In this document: one piece after another, positions 1-12,612 of the stretch
How the letters are laid out: every line of letters starts with the position of its first letter
How positions within the stretch are numbered: position 1 is the stretch's first letter
NCBI GenBank assembly: GCA_001179505.1
Contig: CDMY01000973.1
Span: 60,888-124,887, forward strand
Reading direction: 5' to 3'
Length of the DNA stretch: 64,000 nt
Source: Vitrella brassicaformis
Lineage: Eukaryota > Sar > Vitrellaceae
Notes under the pieces: model-generated
The model's database searches: none
Told to the model about the DNA's origin: nothing
What the model saw: the letters and a program-made list of their open reading frames with translations, nothing else
Made by a program: the position numbers and the translations under genes

Positions 1-2205
1 GGGGGGGGAGGAGGAGGGAGAGAGAGAGAGCGAGAGAGATGACGGACGCGTGTGAGTGTGCGAGAGAGGGAGGAGAGAGAGGCGGCCTGCCTTGATGTTC
101 ATTTGGTGCATGTTTTTCACTCTCTGCCTGCCTGCCGTGTGTGTGAGCATACCTGTACACCTGGCTGCGTGAACGAAGGCATACCGTGCTGCGTGTGCGT
201 GAGAGAAAGAGAGCTGTGCTGCGCTGCATGCACTGCAGCCAGTCACCACCCCAGCCACGACACCCACACACACGTCTGGCGGGCGCATTCTTTTTAGCGA
301 ACGTCACTTTTCTCACCCAACCCCATGGGATGAGAGGGCAACAAAACAAAGGTGTATGTATTTTTTGGCCCATGTCCCCCAACAACAACAACATTAACAC
401 AAACACGGCCTGGCCATGTGGTCTGCATGTCTGTCCGTGTGGTGTGCATGATGTGATGATGTTGATACGCGCGAGCGCCCCCGATAACTGACCGGCTGGT
501 CGGGGCGCTGGCTCACTGCTGGCTGACGGTAGGTAGCAAGGAAGGACCCTAAGCTGAGAATTAATTTAGAGATTAGTTAGAGGCCTTCTTGATGTGTGTG
601 TATGTGCGTGTGCGTGTGCGTGTGTGCATGTGTGCATGTGTGCATGTGTGTGTAGTGGCTGGTGTCCATCCACTGAGGCAGCTTCTCACACAGCTGGGTG
701 GACAGCAGAAAGGAAGACAGAGAGAGACAGGGAGGGCGCGAGAGGAATGTCAATTCATGATAATGCATACAGCTGGATTTTTCGCTGTGTCTGTGTGTGT
801 GTGTGTGTGTCTGTCTGTGCGATGATGGACGGATGGATGGACGGATGGATGGATGGATTTGTCCACAGGCAACGGACAAACGGACGGACGCGCGAAGGAC
901 CGACGCCACGCCTTTTTCCACGTATTCTTGTTCTTCATCATGTATGTCTATATGATCTTTGCTGTCTGCATGATATGATCCATGTGCCTCTGGCTGCTGT
1001 TGCTGCTGCTGCTGCTGTCTAAATGCTCGACAAAGAGAGAGACAGAGAAATGAGATTGGCTGCCTGTGGGGGGGGGGTGGATGGATGGATGGATGGATGT
1101 GTATATGGCTGTCTACATGGCGTGCAAGCTTGGCTACCCAGCCCAACAGTCTTGGGCACTCAAAAAGGGAACGAACGGATGGATGCGCTCAGCAAGGAAG
1201 AAAAAGATCAGACGAGGGAGGGAGTGCCGTAGGGGAGAGAGAGCGTGTGCTTCCACACAGCAGTTTCTTGCTCTGCACAGGGTGATCGACCGGAATCAAC
1301 CGACTGACTCGCTCGACAAACAAACCAAACCAACAGACGCTGGCTGGTTGGGTGTCTGCCTGCCTGCATCTTCTCAATGACAGACACACCCGGTCGGCGT
1401 GGATGGATGGATGCTCTCTTTACATGGCTGGCTGGCTAGTCTTGCTCGCCTCCTTCCTTCCACCCTAGCTACCTACGTAGCGTCGGTCGCTCTTTTTTCC
1501 CACATCCTCTCTCCCCCTCCCTCCCAACCCGATGGATGAGTGGGTGGGTCATCGGGGGGTGGGGTGAGCTTCGCATGATGGATGATGGCATTTTTGACCG
1601 GGGGGATGGGATGGGATGGGTGGATGCAGTGTGATGTGATGGACGCAGAGAGCCTGTAGGATCGGAGAGAGGAAGGAAAGAATGCAGAAAGCGAAGCGTG
1701 TGATGAGTGAATTGACAGAGGATTATGGCAAAAAGACGCATGAATTGACAGAGGATTATGGCAAAAAGACGATCGATCAAGCTACGGTCAAACTAGACGT
1801 TCTGAAATACTCATCTCTGTGTCTGTCTCATCAGCTGATGAATGGAGGCATTGTCGCCTCCCTCGGCACACCGACAGCATCACCCGCACCCCCTCTTTAT
1901 AAACAGCACGAACCGACACAACAGGCAAAAAGCGCTAAACAACACACACACAGAGACACCATCGGAGTACACTACCCCGACCCACTCCCACGGCACCCTA
2001 CTAATCGCTCACCGTACCAGACACCCGCACAATAAAAAGGCCCACAGGAATGAGGGTGCCATTGACACAACAAGGCACCAGCAATGAGTGCGATAAATCC
2101 GTCCATCCATGCGATCAGAAGCCAGCCAAGGAAAAAGAGGAGTCTACAGCCACCCCACCCCAGCAGCCAGTCAGCTGCTGTGCACCCTCCCTCCCCTCCT
2201 CCCCC
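1..2205. other. Gene-poor, microsatellite-rich flank
   Basis: No supported gene is seen. The stretch is purine-rich at its start and then holds (TG)n tracts near 589-652 and 787-812, (ATGG)n tracts near 825-858 and 1076-1098, and GA-rich runs. Open frames on both strands are low-complexity translations of these repeats. A frame on the plus strand at about 1682-2035 contains a perfect 33-bp tandem duplication but has no splice or homology support. Some of this may be 3' flank of the minus-strand peptidase gene that ends at 2206. Confidence 0.6.
1708..1773 (+). repeat. 33-bp direct tandem duplication
   Basis: Two adjacent copies of a 33-bp unit, 1708-1740 and 1741-1773, differ only in the last two bases. 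The length is a multiple of three, so an overlapping open frame would carry an eleven-residue repeat with core ELTEDYGKKT. No other support for coding was found. Confidence 0.85.
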
Positions 2206-5192
2206 TCACCAGACCTGGCACTCCTCCCCTCTTGCCTGTCGATTGACCACCGAGTCCGCCGGGCAGTCGAAGGCATCAGAAAACTCCACCAGGTTGGACA
2301 CCGGACCCAGCGAGCGGAAGCGACCTGGCGAGTGCACGGCAGTGCCCAGCCGACTGATGACACACGCACAATACAACACACACCATCACAACACCTGCCA
2401 GCGGCCAGGTAGGTGCTCACCTTTTGGCGACCTTCGGTCGGACGATTTCGCACCAGTTCTGTCCCCAGGCCACCCAGAAGAGCTGCTCGACTGTGAGGTC
2501 TGACCCGTCGAGTGGGCGTGTTTGCAGGTCCTCCTCTGAGAGCGTCTTCCGGAGGGCCCTGCGGGCCAGCTTGACGCCGCCTGCAGAGGAAAAGGGAGGG
2601 ACAGACGCGAGCTATGCACCAAATGAATGCAATCACGGCATGGCAGGTTGACGCACCCACCCAGGTCAGCAACATTCTCGCCCAAGGTGAGCCGGCCGTT
2701 CATTTTGATGTCCTCCGTCTCCCCTGGGAGGTCTTCGGGGGTGAGGACGACGTATTCCGAGAACTGGTCGGCCACACACGTGGTGGCGGCCTCGAACTTG
2801 GTCTTGCTCTGGTCGCTCCACCAGTTGCGCAGCTTGGCGTCTGCGTCGTACTGCGCCCCTTGGTCGTCGAACCCATGTGTCAGCTGCAAGGCGCACACAC
2901 ACACACAGGGAAGCGAGCACATTCATGCCGGGATGGATGGATGGATGGATGGATGTGCGCGCTTGACCTCGTGGCCCATCACACCGCCAAGGCCGCCATA
3001 GTTCAATGCCTGCGACACACAAACAGAGATGCTCATCATATGCACACCCACACCCACACACATGCACAGCAGACCTTACCTTCTTTGCGAGGACTTCGTT
3101 CCGTGGGTCGTCTGGGTTGAACGAGTGGAAGTTTGGCTTCTGGAGGATGCCGGCCAGGAAGACCATTTCGTTGTAGTAGGGGCTGTAATAGGCATTTTGC
3201 TCGATGGGCGTGACGTCCCACACCTCACGGTCGACAGCACGGCCGTAGAACGATGCCAAGTAGTTGAGCTGGCCGACAGACAACACGCACACGCAGACAC
3301 ACATGCCGTCCGTCGACACAGAAGTGCGTGTGTGCGTGCGTGTTGGGTGGACGGCTGACCCCTCTTCTGGCGAGGTAGAAGGAGGCGTTGAAGAGCTGTC
3401 CGTCGAGCTCCCTGGCGGCGTCCTCGGGGCCGTACAGCTTGGTGAGCTTTGTCTTGTAGTCGTCGGACAGCACCCACTCGGGATACGCAATCTTGTCCGT
3501 CATCTTCTCTAACTTCTCGTACGCCACAGACCTACATGAACACACACACAGACGAACGGCCTGTCATTCGCTCTCTCTCTGTCTCTCTCTCTGTTGCTGT
3601 TGTTGTGTTGGCTCCCTGACTTGGTGGTGTCGCTCATCCAGGTGCTCTCATCCAGTGTGTCGTTGAAGGCGGCCTTGATGTTTGCGAGCATCTCCTCCGC
3701 CACAGCCTTGGCCTGTGGGTCGAAGTCAGTCAATATGGTCCGCGTCACCACCTGAGTGAACCACCCACGCAACAGACAGACAGATAGCAATTGCATGCGC
3801 GGCTCCCTGGCTGGCTAGCCTCTCCGCCCACCCACGCACGCACTCTCTCTCTCTCTCTCTCTCACCCAGTCCATGACAGCTCTCGATCCCGACTGACATT
3901 CGTCCCACCGCTGCTTGGGCTCCACGCCGTACACGTCACGACGAAAGGTGTACCATAGGTCAGCCCACTCACGCGTCAGGTAAGCACCCGCTCTGCACGC
4001 AAAGAGAGAGAGGACATCATTTGACGGCCTTCTTCGTCTGTGTGCGAGCGTGTTGTGTTGGTGTCTTGGTCTTACGCGTTGAAGAGCTGTGACTGGAAGT
4101 AGGAAAGCAGCGCTTTGTCATCCCATTTCTCGGTGAGCAGCGTGTTCAGCTTGCGGAAGTAGTCCCGGTTGTGGATGACGATCTCGGTGTCATTCGTTAT
4201 GGGGATCCCGTTCAGGTCGATCTCAGACTCTACACACAGCACGTGACACATCCATCCATCCAGCGGCCAATCAACATGCCCGTCTCGCCTCTTATTCATG
4301 CGTACCATAGACCTCAAAGAACCGGTCCCAGTCAAAATTCGGTGCCAGCTGCTTCATCTCTCCCAGGGTGACCGGCAGGGTGGTCTTGACCACATCGCGC
4401 TGCTCCTCCGGGCTCAGGAAGATGCCCTGCAGGTCCTTCTCGATGGCCAAAGACGCCTCGGCGCTCTCTGCAGGCGAGAGGCGGCCGGATGAGACGCCCC
4501 GCAGCGATGGTGAGGGTAGGGCGTCCTGGAACAGCTGCTGCGCGCCATTGAGGAAGGCCACGTAAGCTTCGGTGGTCTTGTTCTCGTTGTACTGTGTTTG
4601 AACCAACAGACGAAGAGCACGAACAGACGCATCATCATTCTGGTGCGTTTCCTTATCTGCCTTTCTCCCCTGTCCTGCGCACCTGAGTGTAGTCGAGGTT
4701 CAAGCCGCTCTGCAGGAGAGAAAAGGGGCGAGCAGTGTTTGTGTGTGTCCGGCCGGGATGGATGGAGGGGGAGTTGTCTGTCTGTCTCGTTAATTCACCT
4801 GGTACAGCTGTATGACTGTGGTGTTCTCCGGCGTGATCGGATTCTGCTCAAAACTCAGACTGAGGAGCGACCGGATGCCGTTGGCCTGCAACTTGCCCAG
4901 CATCTCAGCAGCCACTGAGCCCCGCTCTAATGTAACAGAAACGCACAGAAAGACAGACAACCATACACCCCATCGATAGGCACTTCGTGAGCAGACGGGG
5001 TCGGTGGGTACGGGTCGGTCACGTACGTACCTTTGGGCGTCATGTCGTCCCACCCCTCGATGGACGGCTGCAGCACGAAGGGCAGCGAATCCTGCAGAAA
5101 GTCGATCATCGGCTTGGTCCCCAGCTCGTCCTGCCGGTCACGATTCATGCACGCCTGCCCAGCCAAACATGCCACACCACACCCATCGTCTC

Positions 5193-5225
<33 letters not shown>

Positions 5226-5922
5226 ACTTGGAAGTAGCAGAAGAGGAGTGCCTCCCATCCGTCCTTTGGGGCTCTGGTGCGGTTCTCCTGGTCGGGCAGC
5301 GCCTCACAGATGCCGCTCTCCAACACTTCGAGAATCATGTACCTGTAAGGTGCAACACACACACACACACAGGCACAGGCAGGCACGTCAGATCGGCAGA
5401 TCGGCAGATCTGGTTGCTCGCGCCACTTGACTCATTCACCATTCACCTCGTGTCGTTGTAGAGGTTATCGAACGACTTGGTCCAGCTGCCCTCTTCTGCG
5501 GGCAGCTCAAAGCTCTCCTTCCACGAACCACACGCAAAGGAGTCAGGGTCCTGAAGTGACGCAGCACTCACACAGAGAACGGCGCCCTCTGTGCCCGCCC
5601 GTTCGCGATCCTCATCCATCTCTTCTCACGTAGCATGGGTCTGCAGAGAGGTCCATAGAGCTGAGGACGCCCTCTGTGAGGGGTGACAGCGGGGAGCCAT
5701 TGACCTCTTCTGCCTCGCCATTGGTCGGGGGATCTCCTGACGTGACCTGCTAACCTCACACCACACACGGAAGCAGGCACACACCACACACATCCACCGA
5801 TGGATGGATGAATGCACACAGGCCGGCCGGCATCATGTTTCCGGGGATCTCTTCACCTGTGAGATTCCACGCTGCAAGATGACGCCGGCAAGCAAACACA
5901 AAAAGAGCTCACGAACAGCCAT
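2206..5922 (-). CDS. Secreted M13-family zinc metallopeptidase (neprilysin/ECE-like)
   Basis: Seventeen exons (minus strand, 5' to 3'): 5857-5922, 5630-5746, 5447-5550, 5228-5342, 5031-5154, 4799-4926, 4683-4709, 4306-4591, 4075-4229, 3866-3992, 3622-3751, 3360-3531, 3080-3268, 2968-3009, 2661-2883, 2421-2580, 2206-2353. They sum to 2313 nt, giving 770 residues, typical for M13. The first 22 residues are a signal peptide (MAVRELFLCLLAGV...), so it is predicted secreted rather than type II membrane-anchored. The N-terminal DP-C-Y...FACGSW motif, NAYYSP and VFLAGIL match the family. The zinc site is HELTH (H593, E594, H597), with E663 and D667 in GENVADLGG, and the family C-terminal CQVW is present. 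The HExxH codons are split by a phase-0 intron. It is predicted to cleave oligopeptides outside the cell or in the secretory route. It is head-to-head with the PAN-like gene at 6422. Confidence 0.93.
5196..5224. repeat. (TG)n microsatellite inside an intron of the M13 gene
   Basis: About fourteen TG units lie in the intron between the exons at 5031-5154 and 5228-5342. On the coding strand this is a CA tract next to the donor. Confidence 0.85.
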
Positions 5923-6421
5923 GTGTGTCAGGGGGAAGAACTTGAAGGCAGAGAACTTGAAGACCCTCGAGATTCTGTCTGATGCAAGGCAGCATGTATG
6001 CAAGACACACAAGACAGCTCTCCTTGTCCAGCCAGTCTCAGATCTTCCGCCTGGGGAAGGGGTTTCTCCCTCTGGGCTAGGGCTGAGGGCGCACAACAGT
6101 TTTCAAACAGCGTACCAGTCTAGTCTGGCGCCCTGGCGCCCCTTGTGTTTTAGCGGAAAGGTGAGATCGGTGAAGGCTCCGAATGCCCAGGCACGAGCTC
6201 TTGTTCCTTCTGATCCAGCAGCCGTTAGGGTCGAGGATGCGGCGTCCGATGCGCTGAGAATAGTGGGTAAGTGGCGGACACGCCGGCTCCTCAACGAGTA
6301 TCGCAAGGACTGCCTGCTGTAGTGAAACCAGCACCTGTCGCCTCTGTCCGGGAAGGAAGCATTTACAGCGGAAGGAGAAGGGCAGGACGGCATTTTTCCT
6401 CGGCTGGGTGGCTGACGGGTG
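5923..6421. promoter_or_regulatory. Shared divergent promoter region, M13 peptidase / PAN-like gene
   Basis: 499 bp separate the two start codons, which point away from each other. No third gene is convincing here; an open frame at 5804-6322 on the plus strand overlaps the peptidase first exon and is probably a shadow. I saw no clear TATA box. Confidence 0.5.
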
Positions 6422-8817
6422 ATGGGGCTGCGGTTTCTGTGGGGCTGTGTTGGTGTTTTGTCATTGTACGTCACTCGTGTGGCGGGCCTTACATTTGACG
6501 TGTCGAGGCTGAACGTCACGAAAGACCCCGAAACATGGGGCGTAGAGAGAGGTTCGTTCAAACACAACACACCACACCACGAGCGCAAAACACCTCTCCT
6601 GTGTGTCTGCCCTGCCTGTGTGTTTGTGTTTGTCGATCGCTCGTTCATTCAGAGTATGTATGCGCCGACTGGTGGCTTGATCATCAGTTTGATGACAGCC
6701 ATGACCTCACTGTGAGGCCCTACACCAACCTCCCCACGGCCAAGGCTTGTCAGGAGGCCTGCAAGCTCGTCAAGGAATGCAAGTACTTCACGTGGCGACC
6801 ACCAGACGTGCCGGAGGTTTTCGATGCGCCATCGGGCAACTGCATGCTCAAGGGTGGCCGCACGAGCGGGTACAAGGTGTCCAGGGGGGCCGTGAGCGGC
6901 GATGAGTCATGTGGGGATCTCATGGATATCACCGACGTAAGGGGCGACGGCATGCGGCTCTTCAATAAGACTCATAAGGAAGGTAAAACGGACCATCTCG
7001 TACAAACAGGGAGGGACACGCTCATATCATTCTGTGTGTCGATGGCTGCTGCAGGTCTGACCAAGTCGATATCTGGGTTTCTGTACGTCCCCCTGGACAA
7101 GTCAGGCCGCGTGACGGCCGGCCAGTCGCCCTCTGCCAGCTTCGTGGAGCTGCCCAGGTCCCACCACATGATCGTCGACCCCAACACCACCGCCCACTTC
7201 ACTCTCGCAGCCATGCTCACCAACAGCACCGACGCAGCCGTGCCCCCAAGGTCCGGCGTCGTCCGCTACACGCTTCTGGACATCACCACCGACACCAAGA
7301 AGGTGCTTGTTGTCGACACCCTTTACCCCTGGACATTCACCGACGGCGTCGCCGAGGCGCCCGCCAGGCAAGAGGACTTCGAGGCCTGTCAGAACAAGAG
7401 CCTGGCCATGGGGGGCAAGCACGAGCAGTACGCCGACTACCGCTGCCGGACCTACGCGAGCGCCCTCCGCGATCTCGACCAGAAGTGGGCGCGCATCGGT
7501 CTGGCGTGGGGCGACACCATTGTGCGCGAGAGGCGGCTAGCTCTTCGGGCTGAGTACATTCCCAAGGGTTCTGAGGGCGCCACGGGGCCCCCTGCGTTGG
7601 TCTATTTTGACTTGAGGGAGGGGAGTATGGTGCAGCCATATGAGGAGCTGGGGGCGGACTCGGAGGAGGGCATGTGCCCCGTGGCTTTCCCTGACTGGCT
7701 CAGGCGGCAGTGTGCGGGGGCGTCGGGCACCAAGAGTGACTGCCACGTGAGCTGAGCAAGTGGAGTTGAAACATGCTCATGAGGAGAGTCCACCTTTGTG
7801 GGTGTTGCTGTCTTGTGCTGTGTAGGCCACGTGTTGCTTTGGCGAGAGGGAGCCCGAGCGTGGCCACAGGGACGAATTCGACGCATCACTCAACTGCTAC
7901 TATCCAGGTGGGTGTCCCTTACACACGAACACACACGCACACACACACTTCCCCCATCCCCGTTAACCCTCTTTGTGTCGTCTCAGTCTGCAGCGCCATG
8001 CAGCGACGCATGAATCGGTGTCCAAACTGGGTGGAAAAGCGGGGTTTCCACGACAAGCCCCTCGAGCTGAGATGCCCCCCAGTGGCCTCCAACACCAGCA
8101 GCAGCAACACCACCGCCTCCAAGACATCGGCCGTGACGTCTGTGCGGGTCAACACGCGCGGCACGACGCTTGAGCTGTCGGGCGAGGGGCGGGCGCGATC
8201 GCTGCAGCGTGGCCAGCAAGGGGATGACAGGCGGCCGCTCGTGGGCTACACCACCAGGGCGTGCGGGGCCGAACTCAGCTTCTTCCACCGAAGTCAGTGA
8301 GAAAGACACATAGCGACGTTACACATGACAAAAGGGATGGATGAGAGGTGTCTTCTTCTCTGTTTATGCGTGTGTGTCGATGGATGGATGGATGGAGCAG
8401 AGACAAGCCAGGCATACATAAGGGTAGAGGTGCCGGGCGAGGAGGGTCACTTGCGTGAGATCGCTATGACGGCGACGCCCACGGACGCCACGCTCGACAC
8501 GATGCTCGGCCTGGCGCCCTCTTGCTGCGGCGACGAGGGCTGCTTCGCATTCGCACACGCACGTACGCCAATCGCCATGCACACACACACACACACACAT
8601 ACAGAGAGAGAGAGAGAGAGAGGAATGAGGACAAAGGCTCCATTTTGCTGCCTGTCTGTGCGTGTGTGTGTCAGGTACTGTGTACGAGGGTGACTTGGTG
8701 TCTCCGCGTGTGGTGACGATTCGCACGAGCGTGCTGCCGGGGACGTACTTTGCCGTCCTGGGCAGCTGGGACGAGACGGCAGGCATCGCCGACCTCTCAC
8801 TGTCATGTAGCCCATGA
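6422..8817 (+). CDS. Secreted cysteine-rich protein with PAN/Apple-like domain
   Basis: Seven exons: 6422-6551, 6653-6982, 7055-7746, 7826-7907, 7987-8292, 8401-8562, 8675-8817; 1845 nt, 614 residues. A hydrophobic leader (MGLRFLWGCVGVLSLY..., about 22 residues) predicts secretion. Residues about 45-135 resemble a PAN/Apple module: spaced cysteines (KACQEACKLVKECKYFTW, then NCMLK) and a closing SGDESC. The remainder is cysteine-containing with several N-x-S/T sites and no family I recognise; the last exon ends in a beta-rich LSCSP tail. PAN modules bind proteins or glycans, so an extracellular adhesive or cyst-wall role is possible but unproven. The stop codon seen if the 7746 donor is not spliced (CHVS*) is removed by the intron model, which keeps the cysteine-rich frame. 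Confidence 0.8.
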
Positions 8818-10020
8818 TGACTTGATGGGGATGTGTTGATCATGTGTATGTAATTAAACAATGGAAAGACGGACGGACGGAGTGAGGGACAGACGGACGG
8901 AGGGAGGAAGTCAGGCCAGGAGGAGGGAGTAGGAGGAATATTTATGTATTTGATGTCTGTGCATAGCATAGTTGGTGCGGTCCCTGCCCGTGTAGGCGGG
9001 ATCACCTGGTGGGGCAGGGGGAGGGATTCGCAACGTGCATCATGTGCCGGTTTTGTGTACGGCCCGGACAGATGGACGGTGATCCGAGCGAGCGACGGAT
9101 CCTGGGTGTCGTTTTCTGCACATGCTTGCCCCCCTAGCTGCCTGCCTCCCTCTCCTGCACACAGACAGACAGACAGACAGCCAGTCGGATGGACAGTCAG
9201 ACGGGCAGGAAGGAAATCGGCAAGTGTTTGTATGTATGTATTCTCTATCGATCGATCGTGCATATGTACACGTCCACGTGTACGTACGATAGATGTAAGT
9301 ACGTTTTCCCGCATTGCGTACTTCCATTCTTCTATCCACACAATGATGCGTATCTGAGAACCCCCTCTGCCATTCTCCCCCCCCCCCTCCCGCCTTTCAT
9401 CTCCCTTCTCCCTTCTCCTCCGTCTCTGTCTCTCTCTGTCGATGCAGTGCGGGGCAGGCGCATCCTATCTATCGTGGGGGGTGGGGTGCCGTGAAAAATG
9501 CACGGGAATCGCTGCTGGATGGCTAACTCACTCACTCGCACAGACACACATACAGGGGATGAATGAATGGATGGATGGATGGAAGGTGTGTGTGTGTGAG
9601 TTTGTGTGAGTGTGTGTACGAGTGTCAGTGATGGACAGATAGCATTCAGTGGCGTTGCAATGGCTCATGTGTGACGTGATGTGACGTTTTCACTGGCGCT
9701 CACTAGCTGTGGTTGATTGATATGTCCACTCACTCACATCGCAAAAAGTCCGCCGATCCTTGACGTACAAACACCAGACACCACCTGTTGTGAGGGAGAA
9801 AAAACCTTCTCTCACGCTCTCCTTCCGTCCGTCCCTTCGATTGCACACGTCCACGCCGCTCACACAAAGGCACACGCACAGGCACCACACGCACCAACAC
9901 ACAGCACCGATCGATAAATACGTCAGTCAACACATCAACGTGCACAGAGCCGCCCCCCCACCCAGCAACGCCAAAAACAAAAAACCTGCCTCAGCCCCTC
10001 CACACCCACACACAGATTGG
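8818..10020. other. Intergenic, low-complexity, between convergent genes
   Basis: The stretch lies between the PAN-like gene and the convergent membrane-protein gene. It holds GGAC/GACA tetranucleotide runs near 8870-8905 and 9164-9180, an (ATGG)n run near 9565-9580 and (TG)n near 9586-9620. A long minus-strand open frame (to 9341) is antisense to the previous gene and is not believed. Confidence 0.6.
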
Positions 10021-11885
10021 CTACGACCCCTGCTCTCTGCCCCAGACATAGCCGAACGCCGTGGAAGCATACCGGAACACATCCACCTGGGCAAACAGCG
10101 ACGCATCATCGGCGGCCGCCAGGTCCGCCTGCTTGGCCGCTGCGCCATGCGGGTGCGCGTGTGCCCTCCCGTCGATGCTGCCGCTGCTGCCATGGCCGTG
10201 GTCGGTGGCCACGTAGGCCTCCACTCGCTTCGCGAGAGCTGTGCCGATATCCTCATCACTGCACTCACACGCGCACACACGCGCACAGGGAGGTGCCGAA
10301 GAGCGTTGCATCCGACACAAATTGCTGCATTTCGTCTGACCTTTCGTCATCCAATGGCTGCCTGCCTCGGCTGGCCGAGTGGTTGTGGCCATGTGCTGGT
10401 GGGTTGGCGGGCTCCTCTGGTACGTGGAACCAGCGGTAGAGGCCGTATACGATGGTGACTGAGGCTACCATGGACGCCACCACCCGGGCGACGCCGTGAA
10501 GCAGACCCTGAAGCATAGCATACAAGCCTTGTTTCGTGTGGCACATGCACTTGTGAAGGCGGTGTGTATACCCACCTGGACGAGTGGCGTGAGGACGAAG
10601 AGCAACACACGGATGATGGCCAGAGGGCTGCACACACAACACAACACATCACGACACGACAGTTGGTCCCTCTCGTCCATCAATCGCCTCTCTCCTCCTT
10701 TGTCTCCCTCCGTTCTCACATCATGATGGCGTATCTAATGAACACAAATATGGGCCTCTGCGGCATCCACTCCTCGCCATCGAAGCGAGCCATCGCGGCC
10801 TCCCTGCACCACCCAGCACACACACACGCAAGCTCTGCGTGGGTTGGATAGGTCGCTTTGTCGTGTGTGGCTTACAGGTCTGGAACGCGATGGGGAAACT
10901 CGGTGGCGATGATGGCCGACAGGGCATTCATTCGCCGCGCATGGTCCCTCTGAGCCATCCAGTTCTACAAGCAGCACACAGACAGACAGGCGCCTGTCTG
11001 TCGTCAATCTCTGTGCACCCACCTATCCCGCCCGCCAGGCTCACCTGCGTCACGATGCCAACAAAAGCGAATACCACTATGGCAATCGTCATGGCCCACA
11101 GACACTCCCTGACCGTCACGCCGCCGTGGCAATGGCCGTGCCCCTTGCCCCACTCCACCACAGCAGTGCCGGGGCCGGCCGTGGGGCTGTTGGGGTCGTG
11201 CACCTTCGTCCAGTCGTCATCCTGGTGGTCGGTGCTGCTGTTCATTAAAAGCCGTGGGCGCGCTGCTGCCGCTGCTGCTGCTGCTTGTGGTGAGGCGTCT
11301 GTGGGCATGCTTCGGCTCGACCTGGCACGCAGGCGGTCAAGCAGAGCTGTGGATACACAACACAACACAACATCAACGCATGTTGTGTGAACGCGGATGT
11401 CTGTTTTGCGTGTCGTTTGTCGTCTCACCATCGGCGTGTCGGAGCGCTGCCACAGTGCCAGAGGGGACCACCTCCAGCCCTCCCACAGCATCACGGTGGC
11501 CATCACCACTGCCTCCATCCTGTCCCTCCTGCTCCTGTTGCTCGTCCCGCTGTTGCTGCTGCGGTTCGTCGTCATCGTCCTGTTCATCCGACTCGGCCTC
11601 CCAAAACGACGTCTGCTTAGATGGCTGTCCCTGCGCCGACACGTACCCCTCCGAGTCGCCCACCTCGCTCCCACGCACCACGTTCTTGCCTTGCTGCTGC
11701 TTCTTGGCCCTGACAGGCGGCAGAGGCGCCCGTCCGATGACCTTGTGCGGCGGGATGCGGCATACCACCTTGCCACGTCGGCCTTCGTCGTAATGCAGGT
11801 TGCCGCTGTGCGTGGCGGGAGGGTGCTGGTGACGGGGAGAGCGACGCAGGGGAGGGGGGGACGGACGCTGGGGGCTCTCAGCCAT
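10021..11885 (-). CDS. Histidine-rich multi-pass membrane protein, function unknown
   Basis: Seven exons (5' to 3'): 11429-11885, 11045-11346, 10876-10964, 10720-10803, 10576-10627, 10341-10507, 10021-10258; 1389 nt, 462 residues, whole-codon closure. The first ~250 residues are hydrophilic and disordered (Pro/Arg-rich start, an acidic Gln-rich stretch near QQQQRDEQQEQEGQ, a poly-Ala run). Three hydrophobic stretches follow: CLWAMTIAIVVFAFVGIV, a stretch around FVFIRYAIM-PLAIIRVLLF, and VVASMVASVTIVYGLY. The C-terminal tail is soluble with His pairs (GHGHCHGG before the first membrane segment, HGHNH and AHAHPHG after the last), which could bind metal. I recognise no family. It is head-to-head with the CHCH gene only 119 bp away, so the two may be co-regulated. 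Confidence 0.78.
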
Positions 11886-12004
11886 CGAAAATCCCTATGC
11901 TCCTCAAGCGCAAGCTTGCCTCGGCAGAAAGGTTACACGACATTTTTAGGGCGACGGACGCCGCTGTTGGGCATCGCAGTATCCCCGCATCCATCTATAC
12001 CACC
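11886..12004. promoter_or_regulatory. Very short divergent promoter (119 bp)
   Basis: This is the entire distance between the start of the His-rich membrane gene (minus) and the MSVEQC start of the Cx9C gene (plus). If the plus gene instead starts at the upstream in-frame ATG at 11897, only 11 bp remain, which argues for the downstream start. Confidence 0.5.
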
Positions 12005-12612
12005 ATGTCGGTGGAGCAGTGCGAGCAGCTGCACAAGGACTACACGGCCTGCCTCAGCAAGAGCGGACGAGATCCATCCAAGTGCCGGGAGCTGGAGACG
12101 AAGGTCCGCACCTGCAGCAGAACGTGAGCAGAGAAACAACGGCTGTTGAACAAACCAGCTTTGCCCACCCTTGACTGCCTGTGTTGTCTGTCTGTCTGTC
12201 TGTCTGGTGCAGTTTGGGTTTGAATTTCTGCATCGATGAGGGTCTGAATCTGCTGTTCTGCGCCGCCCGTCCCGGCCCCGATGTGTGTGCCAAGGAGTTC
12301 ATCCTTATGCGCGAGTGCAACAGACCTGGCGGGCCTGAGATCCTCCTTCAGGTACCTGCCACACACACATGTGGTGCAGGAGGGCAGCCAGGAGAGTCTG
12401 ATGGTACTGTGTGTGTTGCTCTGTCTGTCTGTCAGGGTGACTCGATGGTTGTGTCGAAGGACAAGCAGCCCTACTACGTGTCGAGTGATCTGGGCAGCAT
12501 TTCGCCGCCGCCCCGGCTGAACGTCAAGGGCATGCAGGACAAGTGCGACGAGATACGGCAGTCCATCGGCCTCCCGAAAGAGGCTGAGGCTTTCAGGCCA
12601 AAGCTGCGGTGA
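12005..12612 (+). CDS. Mitochondrial twin Cx9C (CHCH) protein, NDUFA8-like
   Basis: Three exons: 12005-12123, 12213-12351, 12436-12612; 435 nt, 144 residues. Four Cx9C motifs occur in order: CEQLHKDYTAC, CRELETKVRTC, CIDEGLNLLFC and CAKEFILMREC. Two twin-Cx9C hairpins are the layout of complex I subunit NDUFA8, which is imported by the Mia40 disulfide relay into the intermembrane space and needs no presequence. The start chosen (MSVEQC) fits that route. The C-terminal 60 residues are charged and not diagnostic. It could alternatively be another CHCH assembly factor. It is head-to-head with the membrane protein at 11885. Confidence 0.8.

Noticed and set aside
8364-9341. 325-codon minus-strand frame
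   Set aside because: Antisense to the last exons of the PAN-like gene and full of CVCVCV/SLSLSL microsatellite translation.
10928-11776. 282-codon minus-strand frame
   Set aside because: It overlaps two real exons of the His-rich membrane gene but reads through an intron and, upstream, in the wrong frame.
11897-12004. Upstream in-frame ATG (MLLKRKLASAERLH) for the Cx9C protein as a mitochondrial presequence
   Set aside because: Twin-Cx9C proteins normally lack presequences and this start would leave only 11 bp to the divergent gene; kept as a weak alternative.
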